Assembly: GCA_964457755.1 (NCBI GenBank)
Contig: CAYWGC010000043.1
Coordinates: 1-25,868, forward strand
Length of the DNA: 25,868 bases
Direction: 5' to 3'
DNA from: Tharpella sp964457755
Lineage (GTDB): Bacteria; Desulfobacterota; Anaeroferrophillalia; Anaeroferrophillales; Tharpellaceae
The position numbers were made by a program, and so were the translations under genes. The notes under the pieces are model-generated. The model was not told the origin of the DNA and ran no database searches. It worked only from the letters and a program-made list of their open reading frames with translations. This document shows, in pieces, positions 1-7,251 of this stretch. Position 1 is the first letter of the stretch, and every line of letters starts with the position of its first letter.

Positions 1-98
<98 letters not shown>

Positions 99-107
99 TG
101 GTGTGTA

Positions 108-227
108 ATGAAAAAACTGATATTGACTGTTTTATTGACTGTTTGGTGCTTTGTCTGTGGTTTAATATGTGAGGGTCACCGAGCTGCGGAATATGGTCTA
201 GGAGTCTGTCAGACTAAGAGGTTTTGA
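108..227 (+). CDS. Possible 39-residue signal-peptide-like ORF, maybe a gene remnant
   Basis: An ATG at 108 opens 39 codons beginning MKKLILTVLLTVWCF, a typical charged N terminus plus hydrophobic core as in a signal peptide or short membrane anchor. There is no convincing ribosome binding site and the start lies only ten bases after the tRNA-Pro repeat, so this may be the 5' remnant of a lost secreted protein. I do not recognise a family. The 3' part contains the dyad AGTCTGTCAGACT (202-214). Confidence 0.2.
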   Translation: MKKLILTVLLTVWCFVCGLICEGHRAAEYGLGVCQTKRF

Positions 228-734
228 TTTTGCACAACAGGCCATATTTTAAATTTGACGATCTTCTTCTGTTTTTAGCCGATGTCTCATTTTGCTTACG
301 GGGTTGGCATCTTCGGCTAACGGGGCCGGTTGGTTAAATCGATCTTGAGTAGACTGATTGTGTTTTGTTGATCAGTTGTTGGAAGTTGGTTGAGGAATTG
401 CTAAGGACTGTAAAATTAGACTACAAATTGATTGTTGGTGGGAGGGGTTGAACTGTTGACATTGTTTATGATGCCAATGATAAAATCATAACGGGCTGTG
501 GTGAAAAACATTGACAGTATTTATTCGGGTTGGTAGAGGTTCTAGGGTTATTTGATTTTTAGGCTGGGTTGTTAGACTTTTTGTTACGTATATTGTGTAG
601 ACATCTTATTTACGATGAAGCTCAAGTTAGCCGTATGGGTGGAAGGTTGAGGTTGACGGGACTAATATTAGGTAATCATGCTTGACTTTTTTTCGGGAAT
701 CGCATACTATTTAAATTGATTTAAAGACTTATCA
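228..734. other. Gene-free AT-rich stretch inside the tRNA-Pro islet
   Basis: No open frame with coding character on either strand. It contains an imperfect hairpin (about 276-284 with 308-319) and the 16-bp motif TTTGTTACGTATATTG at 580-595, which recurs at 4650-4665. It probably contains the promoter for the riboswitch-controlled transcript, but I cannot assign -35/-10 elements with confidence. Confidence 0.5.
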
Positions 735-813
735 GAAAAGCCACACCCGCCGAGAGTCGGGGTCGGAAAACTACGGGTCTTGCCTCCAAAATCAAAAAGA
801 CAGCCGGGTTGCC
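735..813 (+). promoter_or_regulatory. GEMM-I (cyclic-dinucleotide) riboswitch aptamer
   Basis: The conserved blocks of the GEMM-I fold are present in order: AAAAGCCACACC at the 5' side, a first hairpin CGCCGA-GAG-TCGGGG, the joining segment and receptor strand GTCGGAAAACTACGGGTCT (762-780), a second stem-loop, and the closing strand AGACAGCCGGGTTGCC (798-813). The 3' strand is shared with the following terminator, so ligand binding would disrupt the terminator stem. In Desulfobacterota such riboswitches bind c-di-GMP or 3',3'-cGAMP; I cannot decide the ligand by eye. It lies about 230 bases upstream of the FG-GAP surface protein. Confidence 0.85.
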
Positions 814-843
814 TTATTAATAGCAACTCGGCTGTCTTTTTTT
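794..843 (+). terminator. Riboswitch expression-platform terminator
   Basis: The arm at 799-812 (GACAGCCGGGTTGC) pairs with 823-836 (GCAACTCGGCTGTC) with one G-U pair, extended by A/T pairs and followed by seven T. Its 5' arm is the closing strand of the GEMM-I aptamer, so aptamer and terminator are mutually exclusive: this reads as an ON switch for the downstream gene. Confidence 0.88.
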
Positions 844-1043
844 GTGGATGTTATTGTTTCGCATGAGAAGTTGAGATCAGGTTTTGGTAAGTTACTAAAT
901 TAGTCGCTTTATTCTGGAGAATCTGGAGGTGTCTGAGCGCAATCTCAAATCTAAATTTACAGTCTTTTGCTATGCTGTTTTGTAACTTTAAGCTTTTGTT
1001 TTTCTAACACTTCATTTACTGAATTGGCACGAAGGTGAGCATT

Positions 1044-4000
1044 ATGCGGCAAAACAAAAAAATCTTTGTTACGGCTTTTTGTTTAATTCTGTCTTATCTT
1101 ATCATCGTTCTTCCGGTTGCAGCTGCACCTGCAGCCGGAGATAAAAACGTATCCGCCGATGTTCCGAAAAACTGGCTAGCGCAGGTGCAGCAGGATATCG
1201 TGGCCCGGGAATACCACATAAGCCCGGCGACGCATCACGACCCGGCGATTGGTAGGGTCTTGCAGGCGTCGAACCGGCGCCAAAATTTGAGAACCTGGTT
1301 TACGTCTTCGGGGGTCATGGTCCAGCGCCGGATCAGTGAGAATACCCCTTGGACCTTCAAGCTGGTTCCCGAAGCGGCCGGTGTCACTGGCAATATGCGC
1401 AAGCTTAAATTCGATAAACCTCAGGCCGCTGGCAACAGGGTCACCTATTCTGGGAAATATATGGATCAGTGGTTTGAAAACCAGCCTGAGGGTCTCGAGC
1501 AGGGCTTTACTATCCCCAAACCCTTGGGTGATGGGGAGCTGCTCATAACCCTTAACGTCGAAGGGAGCTTCAAGCCAACGCTGAAAAACACGACGACCAT
1601 AAACCTTGCGACTCCCAAGGGGGCAATGAATCTCGAATACGGTAATTTGCAGGTTGTCGACGCAGGTAAACAGACCCTGCCGTCCCGTTTCTCTCTAGCT
1701 GGCTCAAAACTTACCATCCATATTGATACCTGTGGAGCGGCCTATCCGCTGACCGTCGATCCCTTGCTCTGCAGCGTTGCCTGGCAGGCAGAGGGCGATC
1801 AGGCAGATGCCCATTTTGGCTTTTCTGTTTCGACTGCCGGCGATGTCAATAATGACGGCTATGACGATGTGATCATCGGGGCGCCAGATTTTGACAATGG
1901 CGAGTATAATGAAGGTGCGGCGTTTGTCTACCTGGGCTCGGTAGCGGGTCTTTCTGATACTCCCTCGTGGCAGGCAGAGGGCGATCAGGCAGATGCCCAT
2001 TTTGGCTTTTCTGTTTCGACTGCCGGCGATGTCAATAATGACGGCTATGACGATGTGATCATCGGGGCGTGGGCATATGGCAATGGCGAGATTGATGAAG
2101 GTGCGGCGTTTGTCTACCTGGGCTCGGTAGCCGGTCTTGCCGCCACTCCCTCGTGGCAGGCAGAGGGCGATCAGGCAGATGCCCATTTTGGCTTTTCTGT
2201 TTCGACTGCCGGCGATGTCAATAATGACGGCTATGACGATGTGATCATCGGGGCGCCAGATTTTGACTTTGGCGAGTATAATGAAGGTGCGGCGTTTGTC
2301 TATCTGGGATCGGTAGCCGGTCTTGCCACCTCTCCTTCGTGGCAGGCAGAGGGCGGTCAGGCATATGCCCATTTTGGCTGTTCTGTTTCTACTGCCGGTG
2401 ATGTTAATAATGACGGCTATGACGATGTGATCATCGGGGTGGAATCTTTTGATAATGGCGAGTATGATGAAGGTGCGGCGTTTGTCTACCTGGGCTCGGT
2501 AGCCGGTCTTTCCGCCACTCCCTCGTGGCAGGCAGAGGGCGATCAGGCAGATGCCCATTTTGGCTTTTCTGTTTCGACTGCCGGCGATGTCAATAATGAC
2601 GGCTATGACGATGTGATCATCGGGGCGCCAGATTTTGACAATGGCGAGATTGATGAAGGTGCGGCGTTTGTCTACCTGGGCTCGGTAGCCGGTCTTGCCG
2701 CCACTCCCTCGTGGCAGGCAGAGGGCGATCAGGCAGATGCCCATTTTGGCTTTTCTGTTTCGACTGNNNNNNNNNNNNNNNNNNNNNNNNNNNNNNNNNN
2801 NNNNNNNNNNNNNNNNNNNNNNNNNNNNNNNNNNNNNNNNNNNNNNNNNNNNNNNNNNNNNNNNNNTTCGACTGCCGGCGATGTCAATAATGACGGCTAT
2901 GACGATGTGATCATCGGGGCGTGGGCATATGGCAATGGCGAGAGTGGAGAAGGTGCGGCGTTTGTCTACCTGGGCTCGGCCGACACTCTCTGGCGGGCAG
3001 AGGGCGATCAGGTAGCTGCCTGGTTTGGTTATTCTGTTTCTTTTGCCGGCGATGTCAATAATGACGGCTATGACGATGTGATTGTCGGGGCGCCTGGATA
3101 TAGCAATGGTGAGCTTGAAGAAGGTGCGGCATTTGTCTACCTGGGCTCGGTAGCAGGTCTGCAATGCCTTGTTTCTTGGCAGGCAGAGGGCGATCAGGCA
3201 CATGCCTCATTTGGCAAATCTGTTTCGACTGCCGGTGATATTAATAATGACGGCTATGACGATGTGATTGTCGGGGCGTATAGATATGATAATGGCGGCC
3301 AAACAGATGCAGGAATGGTGTATGTCTACTTGGGCTCGGCAGACGGTTTGTCAAGCATCCCATGGACCTGGTCGCCGAATCAGGCATATGCCTATTTTGG
3401 CTGTTCTGTTTCGACTGCCGGGGATATTAATAATGACGGCTATGACGATGTGATTGTCGGGGCGCAGTATTATGACAATGGCGAGACTGATGAAGGTGCG
3501 GCATTTATTTTTCCGGGAACGCCAACGGGCCTGAACAGTAATTTCCTATGGACGTTGGAATCCAATAATGCCGGGGCCTTGTTCGGCAGGTCGGTTTCTT
3601 CCGCTGGTGATGTCAATAACGACGGCTTTAGCGATGTAATTATCGGAGCGCCTTGGTATAGTAATGTCGAAAACCATGAAGGGGCGCTATTTGTCTGGCA
3701 CGGCAGTGCGAGCGGTCCGGCAGGCCTGCCGTTGGTGCTGGAAAGTAATCAGGCAGATGCCGAGTTTGGCTTTTTTGTTTCTTCCGCTGGCGATGTCAAT
3801 AATGACGGTTATAACGATGTGATTGTCGGGGCGCCGTATTATGACAATGGCCAGACCGATGAAGGCATGGCGTTTCTCTACGCCGGTGGTGCCGGCGGCC
3901 TCTGGTTTCTGCCGGTCTGGCAGTGGGAATCAAATCAGGAATATGCCAATTTTGGCTTTTCTGTTTCGACTGCCGGTGATGTCAATAATGACGGCTATGA

Positions 4001-4550
4001 CGATGTGATTGTCGGGGCGCAGCATTTTGATAATATCGAGGTTAATGAAGGCGTAGTCGGTGTGTTTCTCGGCTCGGCCGACGGCCTTGGCACTTTCCCT
4101 GCCTGGTGGGCAGAGGGCGATCAGGTAGATGCCTATTTTGGCTATTCGGTTTCTTTAGCCGGTGATGTCAATAATGACGGCTATGACGATGTGATTGTCG
4201 GAGCGCTGTATTATGACAATGGCGAGGCTAATGAAGGAGCGGCGTTTGTCTACTATGGGGCGACCGCATTCCCCATACTATACGTTTCAAGCAATGGTCA
4301 GTGCGGTTTTCACTCGCCTTGCTATTCCTCACTCGGTGAAGCATATTTAAGATCAGTGAGTGGTCAGGAGATTTGGGCCACCGCTGAAAGTTACAGCGAG
4401 AATCTGGTCTTCGACAAACCGGTTACTATAGTCCTCTCGGGAGGTTGGGACAGCGATTTCAATGGCAACGCAAGCGGCCAGACATCTATTATCGGAACTT
4501 TGACCATTGCTGCAGGAATAGTAACGGTTTCAAATATAGTAATTGAATAA
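1044..4550 (+). CDS. Secreted FG-GAP repeat (integrin-alpha-like) protein, interrupted by an assembly gap
   Basis: Probable cell-surface or exported beta-propeller protein. The start is taken as ATG 1044 with the Shine-Dalgarno GAAGGTGA at 1031-1038. A signal peptide (MRQNKK, hydrophobic stretch, cut near AAAPAAG) leads to an N-terminal region of about 220 residues without recognisable domain. Then at least 13 FG-GAP units follow, each with FGxSVS, AGDxNNDGYDD (a DxNxDGxxD calcium loop) and VIxGA. The first six units are almost identical 186-bp repeats; the last eight have diverged. The 100-N gap (2767-2866) lies inside the identical block, so the true repeat number is unknown and the open frame across the gap is not evidence of length. 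The C terminus after the repeats is short (about 90 residues) with a GGWDSDFNGN segment. Transcription is probably gated by the GEMM-I riboswitch upstream, which fits the known control of surface adhesins and matrix proteins by cyclic dinucleotides. An adhesion role is inference. Confidence 0.88.
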   Translation: MRQNKKIFVTAFCLILSYLIIVLPVAAAPAAGDKNVSADVPKNWLAQVQQDIVAREYHISPATHHDPAIGRVLQASNRRQNLRTWFTSSGVMVQRRISENTPWTFKLVPEAAGVTGNMRKLKFDKPQAAGNRVTYSGKYMDQWFENQPEGLEQGFTIPKPLGDGELLITLNVEGSFKPTLKNTTTINLATPKGAMNLEYGNLQVVDAGKQTLPSRFSLAGSKLTIHIDTCGAAYPLTVDPLLCSVAWQAEGDQADAHFGFSVSTAGDVNNDGYDDVIIGAPDFDNGEYNEGAAFVYLGSVAGLSDTPSWQAEGDQADAHFGFSVSTAGDVNNDGYDDVIIGAWAYGNGEIDEGAAFVYLGSVAGLAATPSWQAEGDQADAHFGFSVSTAGDVNNDGYDDVIIGAPDFDFGEYNEGAAFVYLGSVAGLATSPSWQAEGGQAYAHFGCSVSTAGDVNNDGYDDVIIGVESFDNGEYDEGAAFVYLGSVAGLSATPSWQAEGDQADAHFGFSVSTAGDVNNDGYDDVIIGAPDFDNGEIDEGAAFVYLGSVAGLAATPSWQAEGDQADAHFGFSVSTXXXXXXXXXXXXXXXXXXXXXXXXXXXXXXXXXXSTAGDVNNDGYDDVIIGAWAYGNGESGEGAAFVYLGSADTLWRAEGDQVAAWFGYSVSFAGDVNNDGYDDVIVGAPGYSNGELEEGAAFVYLGSVAGLQCLVSWQAEGDQAHASFGKSVSTAGDINNDGYDDVIVGAYRYDNGGQTDAGMVYVYLGSADGLSSIPWTWSPNQAYAYFGCSVSTAGDINNDGYDDVIVGAQYYDNGETDEGAAFIFPGTPTGLNSNFLWTLESNNAGALFGRSVSSAGDVNNDGFSDVIIGAPWYSNVENHEGALFVWHGSASGPAGLPLVLESNQADAEFGFFVSSAGDVNNDGYNDVIVGAPYYDNGQTDEGMAFLYAGGAGGLWFLPVWQWESNQEYANFGFSVSTAGDVNNDGYDDVIVGAQHFDNIEVNEGVVGVFLGSADGLGTFPAWWAEGDQVDAYFGYSVSLAGDVNNDGYDDVIVGALYYDNGEANEGAAFVYYGATAFPILYVSSNGQCGFHSPCYSSLGEAYLRSVSGQEIWATAESYSENLVFDKPVTIVLSGGWDSDFNGNASGQTSIIGTLTIAAGIVTVSNIVIE
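1782..2766 (+). repeat. Tandem 186-bp coding repeats, five full units plus a partial one entering the gap
   Basis: The marker TGGCAGGCAGAGGGCG starts at 1782, 1968 and 2154, recurs with one change at 2340, and again at 2526 and 2712, always 186 bases apart. Each unit encodes 62 residues (one FG-GAP blade). Differences cluster in the stretch after GGGG(C/T)G, which encodes the variable loop (for example APDFDNGEYNEG or AWAYGNGEIDEG). Confidence 0.95.
2767..2866. other. Assembly gap of exactly 100 N
   Basis: The base octamer TTCGACTG lies on both sides of the gap (2759-2766 and 2867-2874), at the same phase of the 186-bp repeat. The gap length is a placeholder; the missing piece is zero or a whole number of repeat units. 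Confidence 0.97.
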
Positions 4551-4635
4551 ATTAAGGACTCCCCTGATGGTTCTTGAGATTGACAGTGAAAATCTATATC
4601 ATCCCTTAGATTTAGAACACTTAACCTTGTCTGCG

Positions 4636-4664
4636 AATATACGTAACAATTTGTTACGTATATT
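4636..4664. repeat. Perfect 14-bp inverted repeat with a one-base centre
   Basis: AATATACGTAACAA (4636-4649), T, TTGTTACGTATATT (4651-4664). The right half plus flanks (TTTGTTACGTATATTG, 4650-4665) is found again at 580-595, near the other end of the islet. It is not followed by a T run, so it looks more like a protein-binding site or recombination site than a terminator. Confidence 0.8.
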
Positions 4665-4708
4665 GACCAAACACCTTTAGCTTTGAACAGTAGCAAAGTA
4701 TATAAACC

Positions 4709-4790
4709 GGGTCGGAGGTTCAAATCCTTTCGCCCCGACCAGTTATAAAAACAGGCACTTACATTAACTTGTAAGTGCCTGTTTTGCGTT
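4709..4790 (+). repeat. 82-bp direct repeat, copy 2 (partial tRNA-Pro plus terminator)
   Basis: Second copy of 17-98. Only the T arm, acceptor 3' strand and CCA of the tRNA are present (up to 4741), with no anticodon arm upstream, so no functional tRNA is encoded. The terminator stem (4749-4762 with 4771-4784) is fully paired here. Confidence 0.92.
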
Positions 4791-4874
4791 CAGCTTCCAA
4801 TTGAAGTTTTTTTGAAAATTAAAAAATTGATTCAATGTATAGAGTGTGTCGGCAAGCGCATGGGGTAGCCTTTT

Positions 4875-5513
4875 TTACTCGACGATAACTTGCCACTTTT
4901 CTCTATTTGATTTTAAGGGTGCGGGTGACCTTTCTGCGAAGGGTTCAATTGTTCGATTGTTTGGGGTTAAAGAATTGATTTTCGCTCTTACCCAGTTGCG
5001 GGGTACGATTCCGTTACGGCACTGAAGATCACTGCCGTACAAAGCTTTGAAGGCTGAATCAAGCTTATCAGTTTGTTGGGTTTTACTAAAATTTAGGGGG
5101 CTGGGAAACTCCTGATGGTTATTGATCCACTTCTTTTGGATGCAATGTGCTTCAGTTTCACGGTCAAATTTTTCGAATTTCTGGCCATTTTCGAACTGGA
5201 TGACATGGGTGTACTCATGGACATATGAAGAGGCCAGGAAAAGGATGTTGAAAGAAAAAGCCTGTCGACATAGGTACATATTAGCATAAGCCCCGGAGAT
5301 GCCCCCTAGTTTTCCGTAATTTGTATAATCGTCCATATCGATGTCGAAGTCTTTCGGGGTACTTAAGTTATATTTTTTCTTAGCGTAATCAAATAGACGG
5401 AGATAACCTTCGCGGCTATCGCTGAAGACAAAGGTTGCCACCCGAGACAGCGGGCCATTGCTAAAATATCTGTAGATAGTGATTGAGATAGCAGAGAGAA
5501 TTGCATATTGCAA
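4875..5513 (-). CDS. HExxH zinc-metallopeptidase-like protein, start uncertain
   Basis: A 212-residue frame with VHEYTHVIQ near residues 98-106: H99, E100 and H103 form an HExxH motif, and E119 or E121 in DRETEAH could be the third zinc ligand, as in gluzincin-type peptidases. A hydrophobic stretch at residues 4-16 may be the rest of a signal peptide or anchor. The open frame can start only at TTG 5513, with a TGA just upstream and no ribosome binding site. A better-looking ATGAAACCGATT start at 5523 lies in another frame; skipping one base there would join it to this frame, so the 5' end may be frameshifted. I recognise no named family; the peptidase role is inferred from the motif alone. 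Confidence 0.6.
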   Translation of the reverse strand: MQYAILSAISITIYRYFSNGPLSRVATFVFSDSREGYLRLFDYAKKKYNLSTPKDFDIDMDDYTNYGKLGGISGAYANMYLCRQAFSFNILFLASSYVHEYTHVIQFENGQKFEKFDRETEAHCIQKKWINNHQEFPSPLNFSKTQQTDKLDSAFKALYGSDLQCRNGIVPRNWVRAKINSLTPNNRTIEPFAERSPAPLKSNREKWQVIVE

Positions 5514-5547
5514 TCGGTTTCATTTTGCTGGAAAAATGAAACCGATT
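5512..5547. repeat. 15-bp perfect inverted repeat spanning two divergent start codons
   Basis: AATCGGTTTCATTTT (5512-5526), a six-base loop, and AAAATGAAACCGATT (5533-5547). Each arm read outward contains ATGAAACCGATT, that is a possible MKPI start on each strand (5523 on minus, 5536 on plus). It could be a hairpin terminator, but no T run of useful length follows on either strand. Confidence 0.75.
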
Positions 5548-5658
5548 TTACAGGTTGCGTTATCGGCAATTGCTTTTTATGTGTCGGGGTTGTATGTAAT
5601 CACTTATTCGACAAAACTTGATTGGTTGGCGAAGATAGATGTCATGGTAAAGAGATGA
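5536..5658 (+). CDS. Possible 40-residue membrane-anchored peptide
   Basis: ATG 5536 opens 40 codons ending in TGA 5656-5658, with a hydrophobic centre (VALSAIAFYVSGLYVI) and a basic end. It sits 15 bases before the DUF2868 gene in the same direction. The ribosome binding site is weak and no family is recognised. Its first residues MKPI are shared with the possible N terminus of the divergent metallopeptidase-like gene because the start codons lie in a shared palindrome. Confidence 0.25.
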   Translation: MKPILQVALSAIAFYVSGLYVITYSTKLDWLAKIDVMVKR

Positions 5659-5673
5659 AAACAGAGAGTTGAA

Positions 5674-7251
5674 ATGAGACAACGGTGGACTATTGCGGAT
5701 TTTCTTGATCTTGAATATTTTTTTGTTCAAGATCAGAAGCTGGCCCAAGAGAGTGGGGAGGGGGTACTGCGGGAGCGGGATCGAACTCTTTACCTGGCTG
5801 AAATTGAGCCTGGTTTAGCGGGTGTCGTTCCAGATAAGGAGTGCTTGATCTTGCGTTGGTTGCAGGTGCGTCGGAGCCGGGAAAGTCAGATCTTATCCGA
5901 AGTGCTGTTGCCGGGGCAGGTGTGGTCCGGTTTGCAAAAATTAATATCCCTGGTTGTTTTTTTTCTCATGGTGACATCAGGTGCTGGGATTGCCTATTCG
6001 ATGTTGAGCTATTCTGGAAAAGAGCCGGTCAATGTCTCAATTTTTTTTCTTCTCTTTGTCATTGTTCAGATTCTGTTTCTGGCACTTCTTTTACTTTTTT
6101 GGATTATCCGCCGGGTCAAAGGTCAAGATCTGCGTTCAGCTTATGGCCCATCGCTGCTTAATAAGCTTTTTGCCCGCTTTTTAAAGCCTGCTAAGTATGC
6201 TTCTGGCAGCAGTCGCAGGGCCCAACTGGCAACGGTTATGACTGCGGCTCAAGCCCGGGGCAAGGGTTATGGCTCACTCTATTTATGGCCTCCGTTCATA
6301 CTTTTACAAATCTCCGGGATGGCCTTCAATTTGGGGGTTCTCGGGGCCCTTTTGGTTAAGGTGTTATTTGCTGACCTTGCTTTTGGCTGGCAGTCGACAA
6401 TTGAGCTGACTGCACCTGTGGTATCTACCTTTGTCCAGTGGCTGGCTCTGCCCTGGTCCTGGTTGTTGGGCTCTTTCGCTTATCCAAGTCTGGCCCAAGT
6501 TGAGGGTAGCCGGATGGTTCTTAAAGAGGGAATGTATCATTTGGCGAGTGCGGATTTGACCTCTTGGTGGCCTTTTCTGCTGATGGCGATATTTTGTTAC
6601 GGCCTTTTGCCTCGAGTTTTACTACTGGGGGCCGGAATTTTCGGGGCTCGACGGGCTCTGTCTCGGGTCTCCTGGAAACGGGCAGAATGTCTTCAGTTGG
6701 TGCACCGAATGTTGACCCCTCACCTTGAAACCGGAGCTTTTGATCGAGGGCAGATTTCATCTCCTAAAACAGCTATTTATACCTCCAGGAGTGGGGGAAG
6801 CCCTGCCTGTAAAATCTTTGAATCGGCGTTGCACGGTAGTCTCATCGCCCTGATTCCAGATGAACTTTTTGCTGGTTGCGATTTGCAAAAGCTTGACCTT
6901 CTCAGTCGCCAGGTTTATGGTTACGAAGTTAAGCAGAGCTTTTGCTTTACTGGTGAAGAGAGTGATCCGAACTTAATCTTTAAAACTCTAGAAAAGCCGA
7001 TTGGGGGCAGCGTTTCCCTGTTACTTTTACAGGAGGCCTGGCAGCCGCCGATTCAGGAGATGTTGACATTTCTGCGAAAACTCCGAACCTTTTGCGGGGT
7101 TGAGGCCCAGATTATTATCGCCTTAGTCGGGAAACCTGAGCCCTCAACGATTTTTACCCCGGTGGCCGAAAATGATTTACGGATATGGCAACAAAAAACC
7201 GCAATTTTAGGCGACCTCTATATCCAGGTCAGCCCGCTGGTGCTTAAATGA
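5674..7251 (+). CDS. DUF2868 family membrane protein
   Basis: 525 residues with hydrophobic, membrane-spanning stretches near residues 88-110, 120-145, 205-240, 250-275 and 295-325, and a soluble C-terminal domain of about 190 residues. The arrangement and its partner identify it: DUF2868 proteins are regularly encoded directly before a DUF3482 GTPase. Here the stop overlaps the start of that GTPase by four bases (ATGA at 7248-7251), implying translational coupling and probably a membrane complex. The biochemical role of the pair is not known. The N terminus is soluble and charged (MRQRWTIADFLDLEYFF), as usual for the family. Confidence 0.8.
   Translation: MRQRWTIADFLDLEYFFVQDQKLAQESGEGVLRERDRTLYLAEIEPGLAGVVPDKECLILRWLQVRRSRESQILSEVLLPGQVWSGLQKLISLVVFFLMVTSGAGIAYSMLSYSGKEPVNVSIFFLLFVIVQILFLALLLLFWIIRRVKGQDLRSAYGPSLLNKLFARFLKPAKYASGSSRRAQLATVMTAAQARGKGYGSLYLWPPFILLQISGMAFNLGVLGALLVKVLFADLAFGWQSTIELTAPVVSTFVQWLALPWSWLLGSFAYPSLAQVEGSRMVLKEGMYHLASADLTSWWPFLLMAIFCYGLLPRVLLLGAGIFGARRALSRVSWKRAECLQLVHRMLTPHLETGAFDRGQISSPKTAIYTSRSGGSPACKIFESALHGSLIALIPDELFAGCDLQKLDLLSRQVYGYEVKQSFCFTGEESDPNLIFKTLEKPIGGSVSLLLLQEAWQPPIQEMLTFLRKLRTFCGVEAQIIIALVGKPEPSTIFTPVAENDLRIWQQKTAILGDLYIQVSPLVLK

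Larger units (their letters stand above)
4551..4874. other. Intergenic stretch carrying a palindrome and the second tRNA-Pro 3' repeat
   Basis: No gene is supported here. The stretch holds a 29-base palindrome (4636-4664), the tRNA-Pro 3' end copy with its terminator (4709-4790), and about 80 AT-rich bases before the stop of the next minus-strand gene. Confidence 0.6.

Noticed and set aside
202..214. AGTCTGTCAGACT dyad as an insertion-sequence end
   Set aside because: It resembles some IS termini, but there is no matching partner end, transposase or target duplication in the window.
1782..2766. Regularly spaced repeats resembling a CRISPR array
   Set aside because: The units are 186 bp, contiguous, in frame and encode FG-GAP blades; there are no short repeats with unique spacers.
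1704..3203. 499-codon open frame on the minus strand opposite the FG-GAP repeats
   Set aside because: It is a by-product of the in-frame 186-bp repeats: one open antisense unit stays open in every copy. It has no start signals and an unnatural repetitive product, and it crosses the N gap.
4391..4723. 110-residue minus-strand frame across the FG-GAP 3' end and the palindrome
   Set aside because: Overlaps the end of a real gene on the other strand, runs into the tRNA repeat and has no family features.
4709..4741. Second tRNA gene at the right repeat
   Set aside because: Only the T arm and the 3' acceptor strand are present; no D arm, anticodon arm or 5' acceptor strand lies upstream.
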